Source: SZUA-36 sp963774415 (GTDB lineage Bacteria; Pseudomonadota; Gammaproteobacteria; Xanthomonadales; SZUA-36). Taken from it: a DNA stretch of 64,000 bases. Positions within the stretch are counted from its first letter, which is position 1; every line of letters starts with the position of its first letter. A program made the position numbers and the translations under genes. Shown in pieces: positions 36,316-43,936 of this stretch. The notes under the pieces are model-generated. The model was not told where the DNA came from. It saw nothing but the letters and a program-made list of their open reading frames with translations, and made no database searches. The stretch covers positions 1 through 64,000 of the forward strand of contig CAVZEU010000001.1 of assembly GCA_963774415.1 (NCBI GenBank). Reading direction: 5' to 3'.

Positions 36316-36642
36316 TCAGTCATTGGCTGCACGGGTCGGAGGATGGTCATCACATACGTACCTGCATCGCTCGACAATCAATGGCTCGCGGTCGCGGGTT
36401 GGGGGCACGCACAGTGCGCCAATGACACTGACCTTCTGCTGCGAGCGGGTGCGTGGGTACAACACCACAGTCGCGCCCCGCGACGCCCAGGGGCGGCGCA
36501 CCAGCGGTGCAATCAGAAAACCCGATTCGTCGATAAACGCCAGCATCACGGCGACGTCACACCGGTGATAGCCGTCCTGGAGCAATGCGACCGCGCGCTC
36601 GCGCCGTCGCTGCAGCGCGCCTGGAATTCCGGCAGGTCTCAT
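36316..36642 (-). pseudogene. IS630-family transposase remnant with in-frame internal deletion
   Basis: The frame starts with the helix-turn-helix end of an IS630-type transposase (MRPAGIPGALQRRRERAVAL). It then jumps, without losing frame, to the C-terminal DDE region: LAFIDESGFLIAPLVRRPWA, GATVVLYPRT, and SVIGALCV. A full enzyme has about 100 more residues between these, including the first catalytic Asp. The end is also lost. Such an enzyme cannot be active. It lies between the glycan island and the sigma-factor region. Confidence 0.7.
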
Positions 36643-36698
36643 ATCACGCCCCCTGCCGGAATAATAGGACACGACTTACCCAGGAATGCAGTAGTTGC

Positions 36699-37451
36699 AT
36701 GATCCGGCGTTACCTTCGAGCCATCACCCGCCCGGCGCTTGCCGGTTGGGCCCTCACCGCGGCGGTCATGGCGGCGAGCCTGCTCGGGCCCATTTGCGCC
36801 AGAGCCGGAGAACTGCGCGGCGAGGTGTCGCTGGCGTCTCAATTGGTCGATCGGGGTCTGGCGGTCACAGCCGCGACCCCGAGCCTGCAAGCGGCCGTTT
36901 CATGGTCGACCCGCTCGGGTTGGTCCCTGGGTGCGTCCGCCGGGATCGAATTGCGCTCGCCGGATCATGTGGTCGCAAGCGTGGCACGCCTGTCGCGCAG
37001 TTGGAGCCTGTCAGAGAATTGGCAGCTGCAGACGGGCCTGGTCTATTACCATTATAGTGGCGTCCTGTACGCCAGAGTGTACGAGCCGGGGGTACATTTC
37101 ATGTACCGGGACCTTCTGACGTTCGGTGTCTCGAGCATCCATGTCGTCGAAGCGGATGAACCTTGGCTACGCCCGGCCGCCGACCTCAATTTTCATTGGC
37201 CGCTTGCCGGCGGTTTTTACCTTTCCGGCGGGATGGGCGTGGCGCATTACACGCCGTCCTGCGACCGGCCAGGCAGGGAGCATCATTGCTATTATTCCGG
37301 CTATTATCGCTACGGCCATGCAGGACTGTTGTGGAGTCACGGGCCGTGGCGTGTGGAGTTCGACCGCGTCATGGTGAATCCGGATGCTCGCCGGCACCTG
37401 CGCGGACGGATTGCCGCGTCGTGGCTTGGTGCGATTTCCCGGTCCTTCTGA
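36699..37451 (+). CDS. Small outer-membrane beta-barrel, TIGR02001-like
   Basis: 250 residues beginning with a long signal peptide (ITRPALAGWALTAAVMAASL, cleavage probably after ARA). The mature part starts LRGEVSLASQLVDRGLAVT, similar in pattern to the opening of the TIGR02001 family (a conserved-site barrel of unknown role), continues as alternating aromatic strands, and ends AISRSF with a terminal Phe. The ATG at 36699 is the last start before the signal; a longer open frame reaches 36585. The sigma/anti-sigma/protease operon follows on the same strand 112 bases later, but no shared promoter is evident. Confidence 0.65.
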   Translation: MIRRYLRAITRPALAGWALTAAVMAASLLGPICARAGELRGEVSLASQLVDRGLAVTAATPSLQAAVSWSTRSGWSLGASAGIELRSPDHVVASVARLSRSWSLSENWQLQTGLVYYHYSGVLYARVYEPGVHFMYRDLLTFGVSSIHVVEADEPWLRPAADLNFHWPLAGGFYLSGGMGVAHYTPSCDRPGREHHCYYSGYYRYGHAGLLWSHGPWRVEFDRVMVNPDARRHLRGRIAASWLGAISRSF

Positions 37452-37563
37452 ATACCCGCATCCGGTGTCACGCCTTCCGGGACGCCACCAGGATGCAACC
37501 AGGATGCAACCTGCCGGTACCGAATGGGAACCTACCCTGTAGTCCAACCGTTCCGGAGCAATG

Positions 37564-38148
37564 ATGAACGAAGCCAGAGGCAATGCTGATTCCCGCGACC
37601 GCATGCTGCTCCAGCGCGTGGCGGTAGATGACCGCGCAGCGCTCGAAACTTTGTATCGTGCCTATCACGGCCGTCTCACCCGGTTCTTGTCCCGGCTGAC
37701 GCGGCGTCCCGAACTGATCGAGGAAGTCATCAACGATTGCTTCTGGATCGTGTGGTGTAAAGCGGACAGTTTCCGCAACGCTTCGCGCGTTTCCACGTGG
37801 ATCATGGGCATTGCCTATCGGTGCGGATTGAAGGCCCTGCGACAACAGGGCGACGAACCGATGGAAGATTACGCGTTGCAGGAAGAGCGTGGCCCCGCCC
37901 ACGACCCGAACGAGGATCGCGAACTGCGCGATTTGCTGAGCAAGGCACTCAAACACCTGTCCATGGACCAGCGGGTCGTGATCGAACTGGTCTATGGCGT
38001 GGGCAACAGCCTGGCCGAAGTGGCCGCGATCACGCAGGCGCCGGTGGGCACCGTGAAGGCGCGCTTGTTTCGCGCGCGGGTCAAATTGCGCAACGCGCTT
38101 CCAGCCCTGCTGGGCGATGTGTCTGAGCAACGAGAGGACATGCCATGA
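37564..38148 (+). CDS. ECF RNA polymerase sigma factor
   Basis: 194-residue sigma-70-family factor with only regions 2 and 4. Region 2: DDRAALETLYRAYHGRLTRF, then LIEEVINDCFWIVW and RVSTWIMGIAY. Region 4: LKHLSMDQRVVIELVYGVG and VAAITQAPVGTVKARLFRAR (helix-turn-helix). Two adjacent ATGs exist; GGAG is 5 bases from the second (37564), so that is preferred. The stop overlaps the anti-sigma start by four bases, so the three genes 37564-40102 form one coupled operon. The regulon is unknown. Confidence 0.9.
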   Translation: MNEARGNADSRDRMLLQRVAVDDRAALETLYRAYHGRLTRFLSRLTRRPELIEEVINDCFWIVWCKADSFRNASRVSTWIMGIAYRCGLKALRQQGDEPMEDYALQEERGPAHDPNEDRELRDLLSKALKHLSMDQRVVIELVYGVGNSLAEVAAITQAPVGTVKARLFRARVKLRNALPALLGDVSEQREDMP

Positions 38149-38786
38149 AGAACCAAACAGATTCCGGCAGGGACTGCGCCCGCGCCTGGGAACTCATGCC
38201 ATGGGTGCTGCAGGGCACCGCGCCCCGCGACCAGGGTGAATGGCTGAGGCATCATCTCGCACATTGCGAGTCGTGCAGTGTCGAATTCGCCCAGCAGAGC
38301 CGCCTGCGTAGCGCCCTGTTATTGCCGGCGGACATCCCGGTGGACGTGGAGGCCGGGCTGAAGCATCTGCTGGAACGACTGGACGCGCCCGAGTTGGAAA
38401 CGCCTCCGCGACACCGGTGGTCGTCGAGTAGTCGGTTGACGCGGGCGTTGGCCGTTGCGGTGCTGGTGCAGGCGATCGGGATCGGCATTCTGGGCGCCCG
38501 GTTGTGGTGGGGTGCAACGCCGCAACCGCAGTACCGGACCCTCAGCCAGCCCGCCCCGCTGATTCCTGCGGGCGCGATCCGCGTCGTGCCGGCGGCATCG
38601 ATGACGTTGTCCGGCTGGAACCGGTTGCTGCACAACCTCGGTCTGCGGGTGATCGATGGCCCCAATGATGCGAGTGCGTACACGGTAGTGCCCGACGGTT
38701 CCCCTGCTCAGTCGGCGCTTCTGCTGCAGGAGCTGCGCGCATCGCGCGACATCCGTCTGGCAGAGCCCGTCAACGACTCGCCATGA
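38145..38786 (+). CDS. Transmembrane zinc-finger anti-sigma factor
   Basis: 213 residues. The N-terminal HHLAHCESC is the HxxxCxxC zinc-binding anti-sigma motif. One membrane helix (about 97-120, RALAVAVLVQAIGIGILGA) places residues 125-213 in the periplasm. That domain ends LLLQELRASRDIRLAEPVN, resembling the propeptide-like segment LLKQLAADDRVKLAEPLN of the protease encoded next. It presumably holds the ECF factor inactive until released. Start and stop both overlap neighbours by four bases. Confidence 0.85.
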   Translation: MKNQTDSGRDCARAWELMPWVLQGTAPRDQGEWLRHHLAHCESCSVEFAQQSRLRSALLLPADIPVDVEAGLKHLLERLDAPELETPPRHRWSSSSRLTRALAVAVLVQAIGIGILGARLWWGATPQPQYRTLSQPAPLIPAGAIRVVPAASMTLSGWNRLLHNLGLRVIDGPNDASAYTVVPDGSPAQSALLLQELRASRDIRLAEPVNDSP

Positions 38787-40102
38787 GACACGGAGCCTTT
38801 CTCCTTGCCGCCGCCGCGGCCCTGCTCGGCTGCGGCGCCGCATGCTCGCATGTGCAGGTGCCGTCCGGCGCGGGCAGCGGTCATGCGCACGCGGCGGCTT
38901 CCCCGGCGATGTCCTTCGATGCCGGGCGCGACATCGTGCTGGCCGTTGCCGACCCGCTGGTGCCGCCCCCGACCCATGCGGGTTCCAATTTACTCGGCTA
39001 TACCCATGGCGGGCACTATGGCGGTGCCGGTGCACGTGCAGCGGCTACGCTCGCCGCGTTGCAGCGTAGGTACGGCTGGCGCGCGCTCCAGGGTTGGCCA
39101 ATCAAGTCACTGCAGCTGCATTGCATCGTGCTGGAACCGGCAGCCGGCGCGGATCGGAGTGCGCTGCTCAAGCAACTCGCCGCGGACGACCGGGTGAAGC
39201 TTGCCGAACCGCTGAACAATTTCTTCGTCTATGCCAGTCCTGTCCGTGCAGCGTATCGCTACAACGATCCCTACGTCCGTCTCGAGCGCGGCTTCAGCAA
39301 CACCGATGCCGCTCGCGCGCACGCCGTCAGCCAGGGCAAGGGCGTCGATATCGCGGTAGTGGATACCGGTGCCGACGCGGCGCATCCGGATCTGCGCGGT
39401 CAGATCCGCGGCACGGAGGATGTTGTCGGCCAAGGGGCGTCGGCATTCGCAAGCGACTCCCACGGTACCGAGGTGGCCGGAATTATCGCAGCGATCGGCA
39501 ACAACCATATCGGTATCGTCGGCATGGCGCCCAAGGCCAAGCTCAGCATCTACAAGGCATGCTGGTATATGTCTGACGCCGGAACGGGCGCGCGCTGCAA
39601 CTCCTTCACGCTCGCCAAGGCGCTGGCCGCGGTCATCGACAACAAGGACGCCCGCATCGTCAACATGAGCCTGGGCGGGCCGGCCGATCCGCTTCTCGCA
39701 AGGTTGATTGCAAAACTGCTGGACGACGATCGCATCGTGATCGCGGCCATGCCGCCGAGCGGCAGGCTGGACGGATTCCCGGGCAACATACCGGGCGTCA
39801 TCGTCGTGCGCGCGGCCGGGGCATCGAGTGCACCCACCGGGGTACTGAGTGCCCCCGGCCACGACATTCTTACTACCCAGCCCGAAGGCCACTACGACTT
39901 CGTTTCCGGATCGTCGATAGCCGCCGCAAGCGTCAGCGGCATCGCCGCCCTGCTGGTGTCCATCAACCCGCAGTTGAGCGTACGCGCGATCCGTGACCTC
40001 CTGGTACGCACCAGCAAGATCACGGATGGGACGCTCCAGGTCAACGCTGCGACGGCGGTGGAGGCCTTGACCGTAGCGCGCTTGTCCGAGCGTGAGCCAT
40101 GA
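38783..40102 (+). CDS. Subtilisin-family (S8) serine protease, exported
   Basis: 439 residues. The N-terminus has a hydrophobic export signal with two possible lipobox cysteines (ALLGC, then GAAC), so it may be a lipoprotein. Residues about 70-150 form an I9-like prodomain ending LLKQLAADDRVKLAEPLN. The catalytic triad is visible: D194 in IAVVDTGADAAHPDL, H227 in DSHGTEVAGII and S378 in VSGSSIAAASVSGIAALL. As the third gene of a sigma/anti-sigma operon it is a candidate for regulated proteolysis in the periplasm, possibly of the anti-sigma factor itself. Confidence 0.9.
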   Translation: MRHGAFLLAAAAALLGCGAACSHVQVPSGAGSGHAHAAASPAMSFDAGRDIVLAVADPLVPPPTHAGSNLLGYTHGGHYGGAGARAAATLAALQRRYGWRALQGWPIKSLQLHCIVLEPAAGADRSALLKQLAADDRVKLAEPLNNFFVYASPVRAAYRYNDPYVRLERGFSNTDAARAHAVSQGKGVDIAVVDTGADAAHPDLRGQIRGTEDVVGQGASAFASDSHGTEVAGIIAAIGNNHIGIVGMAPKAKLSIYKACWYMSDAGTGARCNSFTLAKALAAVIDNKDARIVNMSLGGPADPLLARLIAKLLDDDRIVIAAMPPSGRLDGFPGNIPGVIVVRAAGASSAPTGVLSAPGHDILTTQPEGHYDFVSGSSIAAASVSGIAALLVSINPQLSVRAIRDLLVRTSKITDGTLQVNAATAVEALTVARLSEREP

Positions 40103-40217
40103 AGGGTGAGGGCACTCCATGCGAGGACCTGCCACGCGAGTCGGCGCGGGCACCTGTTCGCGGCATCGGCGTGCGTGTTCCTCGACGGTCGCAACCCTGA
40201 TCCCGGGTTGGAAAGCG

Positions 40218-40246
40218 AAAAACCCGCCCAGGGGCGGATTTTTCAT
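40218..40246. terminator. Bidirectional terminator, outer copy
   Basis: A CCGCC/GGCGG stem with T-runs on both strands, 115 bases after the protease stop. It is a near copy of the terminator at 40405 and was evidently duplicated with the tRNA-Ser 3' end. Confidence 0.75.
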
Positions 40247-40250
40247 TTTT

Positions 40251-40354
40251 TGGCGGAGAGGGAGGGATTGACTCGGGCCATCCATGGCCCTCGCCCTGCG
40301 GGCGCCTCCTGCGTCGGCGTCTTCCCGGGCAGTCCTGCCCGGTAATCGAACCCA
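40251..40354 (-). repeat. tRNA-Ser 3' end with a T-loop split by a 77-nt element
   Basis: On the minus strand GGGTTCGA (T-arm 5' half, to 40346) is followed by a 77-nt insert (40345-40269) and then by an 18-base copy of the tRNA-Ser 3' end including CCA (40268-40251). The insert has hairpins CCGGGCAG/CTGCCCGG, GCCC-GCA-GGGC and GGGCC-ATGGAT-GGCCC. The copy lies 190 bases downstream of the true tRNA-Ser end and is followed by the duplicated terminator. Confidence 0.75.
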
Positions 40355-40404
40355 GTGGCGCGCTGCGCCACTCGAGGGTCCGAACCCTGATCCCGGGTCG
40401 GAAA

Positions 40405-40436
40405 ACGAAAAACCCGCCCAGAGGCGGATTTTTCAT
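40405..40436. terminator. Bidirectional terminator after tRNA-Ser
   Basis: Stem CCGCC-CAGA-GGCGG with GTTTTT on the minus side and ATTTTT on the plus side, immediately downstream of the intact tRNA-Ser. Confidence 0.75.
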
Positions 40437-40440
40437 TTTT

Positions 40441-40531
40441 TGGCGGAGAGGGAGGGATTCGAACCCTCGATACGCTATTAACGTATACACACTTTCCAGG
40501 CGTGCTCCTTAAGCCACTCGGACACCTCTCC
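40441..40531 (-). tRNA. tRNA-Ser (anticodon GGA), intact copy
   Basis: 91-nt class II tRNA with long variable arm, acceptor GGAGAGG/CCTCTCC, anticodon loop CTGGAAA giving GGA, T-loop GTTCGAA and encoded CCA. It is the most downstream and only complete member of a tandem array; two 5' fragments precede it. Confidence 0.95.
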
Positions 40532-41013
40532 GATAATTTAAATTGTAATCTGTTCTTTGCGAACAGTTGAGTCGATCGAGCGATATAGAGGACTCTTCGA
40601 GTCCTGAGAGGGAGGGATTGTTCAAAACCATCCCTGGTTTTGACCCTGCGGGCGCTCCCGCTTCGCTCCAGCGACCAAATTCGCTCCCGGCGAATTTGTC
40701 GAACGCCTCGATACGCTATTAACGTATACACACTTTCCAGGCGTGCTCCTTAAGCCACTCGGACACCTCTCCGATAATTTAAATTGTAATCTGTTCTTTG
40801 CGAACAGTTGAGTCGATCGAGCGATATAGAGGACTCTTCGAGTCCTGAGAGGGAGGGATTGTTCAAAACCATCCCTGGTTTTGACCCTGCGGGCGCTCCC
40901 GCTTCGCTCCAGCGACCAAATTCGCTCCCGGCGAATTTGTCGAACGCCTCGATACGCTATTAACGTATACACACTTTCCAGGCGTGCTCCTTAAGCCACT
41001 CGGACACCTCTCC
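40468..41013 (-). repeat. 241-bp tandem repeat carrying tRNA-Ser 5' fragments with split T-loop
   Basis: Two essentially identical 241-bp units plus a partial third. Reading on the minus strand, each begins with the tRNA-Ser 5' end (41013, 40772, and the intact gene at 40531) and runs through the variable arm to a T-arm GTTCGA. In the two upstream copies this is followed by an 80-nt insert (40939-40860 and 40698-40619), the tRNA-like continuation ATCCCTCCCTCTC, and a hairpin AGGACTC-GAA-GAGTCCT. They cannot give functional tRNA-Ser without removal of the insert. Confidence 0.9.
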
Positions 41014-41171
41014 GGATGTTGTGCGGATTTTATCAGCTAACGCCGGTACATACATGGGTCGGTGCCGGCAAAAAATCGGCAGCGGATTATCCTGGCCGCA
41101 CCGCCACGCTGTCAACCGCAGGTCGGGCCCGTTTGGTGTACCGCGGCAACGTTTAACGTGATGGTCAACGG

Positions 41172-41200
41172 TTGACATTCAACACCCTCGAAAGGATAAT
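41172..41200 (+). promoter_or_regulatory. Strong sigma70 promoter for the tRNA-Arg(ACG) array
   Basis: TTGACA (41172-41177) and GATAAT (41195-41200) at 17-base spacing, about 50 bases before the first tRNA-Arg copy. All three copies would be on one transcript. Confidence 0.75.
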
Positions 41201-41252
41201 CGCAGCCCCTCGCACAGCTAGGCCGTGCGTTAATATCCCAAGGGAATACAGC

Positions 41253-41614
41253 GCGCCCGTAGCTCAGCTGGATAGAGTACCCGGCTACGAACCGGGCGGT
41301 CGGGAGTTCGACAAATTCGCCGGGAGCGAATTTCGAATGAGACTGCGCGCAGCGCAGCGAACCTGAAAGGTGGAGGGCAGGATGCCCGGAATAATCTCTC
41401 CGGGGGAGGAGAGATTCAAAAGTTTAAAACAGCGCGCCCGTAGCTCAGCTGGATAGAGTACCCGGCTACGAACCGGGCGGTCGGGAGTTCGACAAATTCG
41501 CCGGGAGCGAATTTCGAATGAGACTGCGCGCAGCGCAGCGAACCTGAAAGGTGGAGGGCAGGATGCCCGGAATAATCTCTCCGGGGAAGGAGAGATTCAA
41601 AAGTTTAAAACAGC
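41253..41614 (+). repeat. 181-bp tandem repeat with T-loop-split tRNA-Arg(ACG) copies
   Basis: Two 181-bp units start at 41253 and 41434, differing at one base near their ends. Each has the complete tRNA-Arg 5' part through GGGAGTTCGA, then an 82-nt insert (41312-41393 and 41493-41574), then ATCTCTCCGGG, after which the acceptor end is missing. The joint forms a 9-bp hairpin AATCTCTCC/GGAGAGATT. The intact gene follows as the third unit. Confidence 0.9.
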
Positions 41615-41691
41615 GCGCCCGTAGCTCAGCTGGATAGAGTACCCGGCTACGAACCGGGCGGTCGGGAGTTCGAATCTCTCCGGGCGCGCCA
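41615..41691 (+). tRNA. tRNA-Arg (anticodon ACG), intact copy
   Basis: 77 nt including CCA; acceptor GCGCCCG/CGGGCGC, anticodon loop CTACGAA giving ACG, uninterrupted T-loop TTCGAAT. The third and only complete copy in its array. Confidence 0.95.
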
Positions 41692-41698
41692 AACACGA

Positions 41699-41732
41699 AA
41701 AAGCCCCGCATCTGCGGGGTTTTTTATTTTTC
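41699..41732 (+). terminator. Terminator of the tRNA-Arg(ACG) array
   Basis: CCCCGC-ATCT-GCGGGG stem followed by six T and further T-rich sequence, eight bases after the tRNA. A-rich sequence on the other side allows it to work on the minus strand too. Confidence 0.85.
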
Positions 41733-41904
41733 GGGCAGTGAGCTCGCGGGAAGTCAAACCCAGCACCGCGCCCCAAATCAGATGCAGCACCAGCGTCGCC
41801 ACCGGTGCCATGATGCCGATGCCCATGCCGGCGTTCATGATCATGATCAGGGAAAGCGCCACGCTTGCGGCCAAACCTGAAACAGGACCTGCTCTGATGT
41901 TCGT
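41733..41904 (-). pseudogene. Remnant of a DUF6789-like membrane protein gene
   Basis: The minus-strand frame reads LAASVALSLIMIMNAG then IMAPVATLVLHLIWGAVLGL, the ends of a four-helix DUF6789-like protein joined with the middle missing. AAGGAG stands 8 bases before an ACG codon at 41904, where an ATG would be expected. No stop codon occurs before the tRNA terminator. A lost start, internal deletion and lost end all suggest decay; the family match is from memory. Confidence 0.45.
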
Positions 41905-41964
41905 ATATCAATCTCCTTTTGGGCGAGGCGCCGGCCCCGGGACGACTTTGTCTCACACCGTTGA

Positions 41965-42063
41965 TTGACAAGTAAAAAATACGGCGCTTGACAATACATT
42001 GACAATTCATAAGTGAGATATGTTGACAATTAAATATTAAGTAGTTGACAATAGATTGACAAT
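41965..42063. promoter_or_regulatory. Six TTGACAA operator-like boxes
   Basis: TTGACAAG at 41965 and five exact TTGACAAT boxes at 41988, 41999, 42023, 42045 and 42056. Successive spacings are 23, 11, 24, 22 and 11 bases, close to whole turns of the helix, so bound proteins would line up on one face. The last box ends 19 bases before the regulator start codon. They may also supply a -35 element, since TTGACA is consensus. Confidence 0.7.
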
Positions 42064-42081
42064 CTTAACGCGCGTATCATC

Positions 42082-43104
42082 GTGGCCAAGACCAAAACCG
42101 ATCGTCTGCTGAATTACCTGGAAAATCATTCCCCGGCCTCCGGGCCGGAATTGTGCCGCCACCTGGGCATCAGCCGGCAGGCGCTGAGTAAACGCCTCCG
42201 CCCCCTGATTGCCTCTGGCGAGGTGGTCAAGTCCGGCTCCACCCGCAAGGCGCGCTACTTTATCCCCGGGAAGGCGCCGCCCGCCCGGGAGGTATCGAAA
42301 TCGCTGAAATTGATAAACGCCGACGAGAGCCGTGTCTACAGCGAGGCAGCCGTGCGGCTCAATTTCGATGCCCTGTTGCGCCGGGATGTCGAAAGCATCG
42401 TCCATTATGCATTTACCGAAATGTTGAACAACGCCATCGAGCACTCGCGTTCCGTCGTCGCCAGCTTCGGCATTCGGCTGGACGCGGGCACGGTGTTCTT
42501 CGAAGTGCGAGACCGCGGTATCGGTGTGTTTCGTTCCATTGCCGACAAGTTCGGCCTGGATGACGAACACGCGGCGATGGTGGAGTTGATCAAGGGCAGG
42601 ACCACCACGCTGCCCGAAGCCCATAGCGGAGAGGGAATATTCTTTACCTCCCGGGCCGCCGACCGGTTTTCGTTGCGTTCTCACAAGATACAGTTGCTGT
42701 GGGATCGGGCGCGCGAAGACACGTTTGTTTCGGACGTCAACTACACCCAGGGAACCCAGGTGCAATTCATGGTTCGCAGGGACACGCGCCGCCGCTTGCC
42801 GGACGTTTTCTCGGAATTTGCGCCGGAAGAGTACGATTTCCGCTTCGAGAAGACAAAGGTTCTGGTTCGGCTCCTGCGGCAGGACTATGTTTCCCGCTCC
42901 GAAGCGCGCCGCCTGACGGCAAACCTGGAGAAGTTCCGCGAGGTCGTGCTGGACTTCAGCGGGGTCGAGTCGGTGGGCCAGGGCTTCGCCGATGAAGTGT
43001 TTCGGGTTTTTGCGGCCCGGTACCCGCATACCGCCATCAGGGTGGAAAACGCCAGCCCCGCGGTCGCGGCGATGTTGAGGCATGCCGGGGCGGGTTTGTC
43101 GTGA
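42082..43104 (+). CDS. HTH / GHKL-ATPase / STAS-like (DUF4325) regulator
   Basis: 340 residues with three parts. Residues 1-65: a winged helix (RLLNYLENHSPASGPELCRH, ISRQALSKRLRPLIASGEVV). Residues about 100-230: a histidine-kinase-type ATPase domain with EMLNNAIEHS (N box), VRDRGIGV (G1) and AHSGEGIFFTSRAAD (G2); no phosphoacceptor histidine domain is seen. Residues 255-330: a DUF4325-like STAS domain (VVLDFSGVESVGQGFADEVF). The start is GTG 42082. Architecture suggests a DNA-binding regulator switched by ATP and a partner, analogous to anti-sigma/antagonist pairs but in one chain. The upstream box array suggests self-regulation. Confidence 0.85.
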   Translation: MAKTKTDRLLNYLENHSPASGPELCRHLGISRQALSKRLRPLIASGEVVKSGSTRKARYFIPGKAPPAREVSKSLKLINADESRVYSEAAVRLNFDALLRRDVESIVHYAFTEMLNNAIEHSRSVVASFGIRLDAGTVFFEVRDRGIGVFRSIADKFGLDDEHAAMVELIKGRTTTLPEAHSGEGIFFTSRAADRFSLRSHKIQLLWDRAREDTFVSDVNYTQGTQVQFMVRRDTRRRLPDVFSEFAPEEYDFRFEKTKVLVRLLRQDYVSRSEARRLTANLEKFREVVLDFSGVESVGQGFADEVFRVFAARYPHTAIRVENASPAVAAMLRHAGAGLS

Positions 43105-43193
43105 TGCAAGTGATGTCATACCCGCGAAAGCGGGGACCACGGGTGCATACGGAGACCCCGGGCTCCGTGCCCCGCGGCCCCGGTGAAAATCAA

Positions 43194-43222
43194 TTGACCA
43201 TCATGGGGGAAGTCCGTAACAT
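43194..43222 (+). promoter_or_regulatory. Sigma70 promoter of the tRNA-Pro/Arg cluster
   Basis: TTGACC (43194-43199) and TAACAT (43217-43222) with a 17-base spacer, 17 bases before the tRNA-Pro. Confidence 0.6.
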
Positions 43223-43239
43223 TCGCAGGTTAACTGTCT

Positions 43240-43316
43240 CGGGGTGTAGCGCAGCCTGGTAGCGCAACTGCTTTGGGAGCAGTAGGTCGTGAGTTCGAAT
43301 CTCGCCACCCCGACCA
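43240..43316 (+). tRNA. tRNA-Pro (anticodon TGG)
   Basis: 77 nt with encoded CCA; acceptor CGGGGTG/CACCCCG, anticodon loop TTTGGGA giving TGG, intact T-loop TTCGAAT. Confidence 0.95.
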
Positions 43317-43373
43317 GTTTTGGCCAGAGCTGGCTTGCTCATGCGCCCTTTGATGGCAGAATGAAGGAACAAT

Positions 43374-43450
<77 letters not shown>

Positions 43451-43825
43451 GAAAGGCGAGGCGGGGCATGATGCTCTATCCGCTTGAGCGGTGAGCTCAA
43501 TCGGGTCTTGTCGATGAATGGGGCATCAGCCTTCTTAACTGAGGGTTGCAGGTTCGAGTCCTGCCGGGCGCGCCAGAAAGGCGAGGCGGGGCATGATGCT
43601 CTATCCGCTTGAGCGGTGAGCTCAATCGGGTCTTGTCGATGAATGGGGCATCAGCCTTCTTAACTGAGGGTTGCAGGTTCGAGTCCTGCCGGGCGCGCCA
43701 GAAAGGCGAGGCGGGGCATGATGCTCTATCCGCTTGAGCGGTGAGCTCAATCGGGTCTTGTCGATGAATGGGGCATCAGCCTTCTTAGCTGAGGGTTGCA
43801 GGTTCGAGTCCTGCCGGGCGCGCCA
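43451..43825 (+). repeat. Three 125-bp tandem repeats ending in the tRNA-Arg(TCT) 3' half
   Basis: Each unit starts GAAAGGCGAGGCGGGG and ends with about 50 bases of tRNA-Arg(TCT), from GCATCAGCC through CCA; ends fall at 43575, 43700 and 43825, exactly 125 apart. The middle holds an inverted copy of the D-arm (GATGCTCTATCCG) followed by a direct GCTCAATCGGG. All copies change loop base 37 from A to T; the first two also break the anticodon stem. They are not functional tRNAs, but carry intact T-arm and acceptor 3' strand. Confidence 0.9.
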
Positions 43826-43936
43826 GAATAGCGCGACATGGAGGTCCCCGCTCGCGCGGGGATGAGGTTAGAAGCGCACCGCGATGACGTGGCGCAAAGG
43901 TCACTGTTTGCTACAATAGGCAGGCAGAATTAAATG

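Noticed and set aside
37527..37552. Autoregulatory ECF promoter (GGAACC, 16 bases, CGTT) before the sigma gene
   Set aside because: Transcription would begin at or after the ribosome site, about five bases before the start codon, so it cannot be the normal promoter unless the message is leaderless.
43451..43825. Three further functional tRNA-Arg(TCT) genes
   Set aside because: Their 5' halves do not form acceptor, D-arm and, in two copies, anticodon stem.
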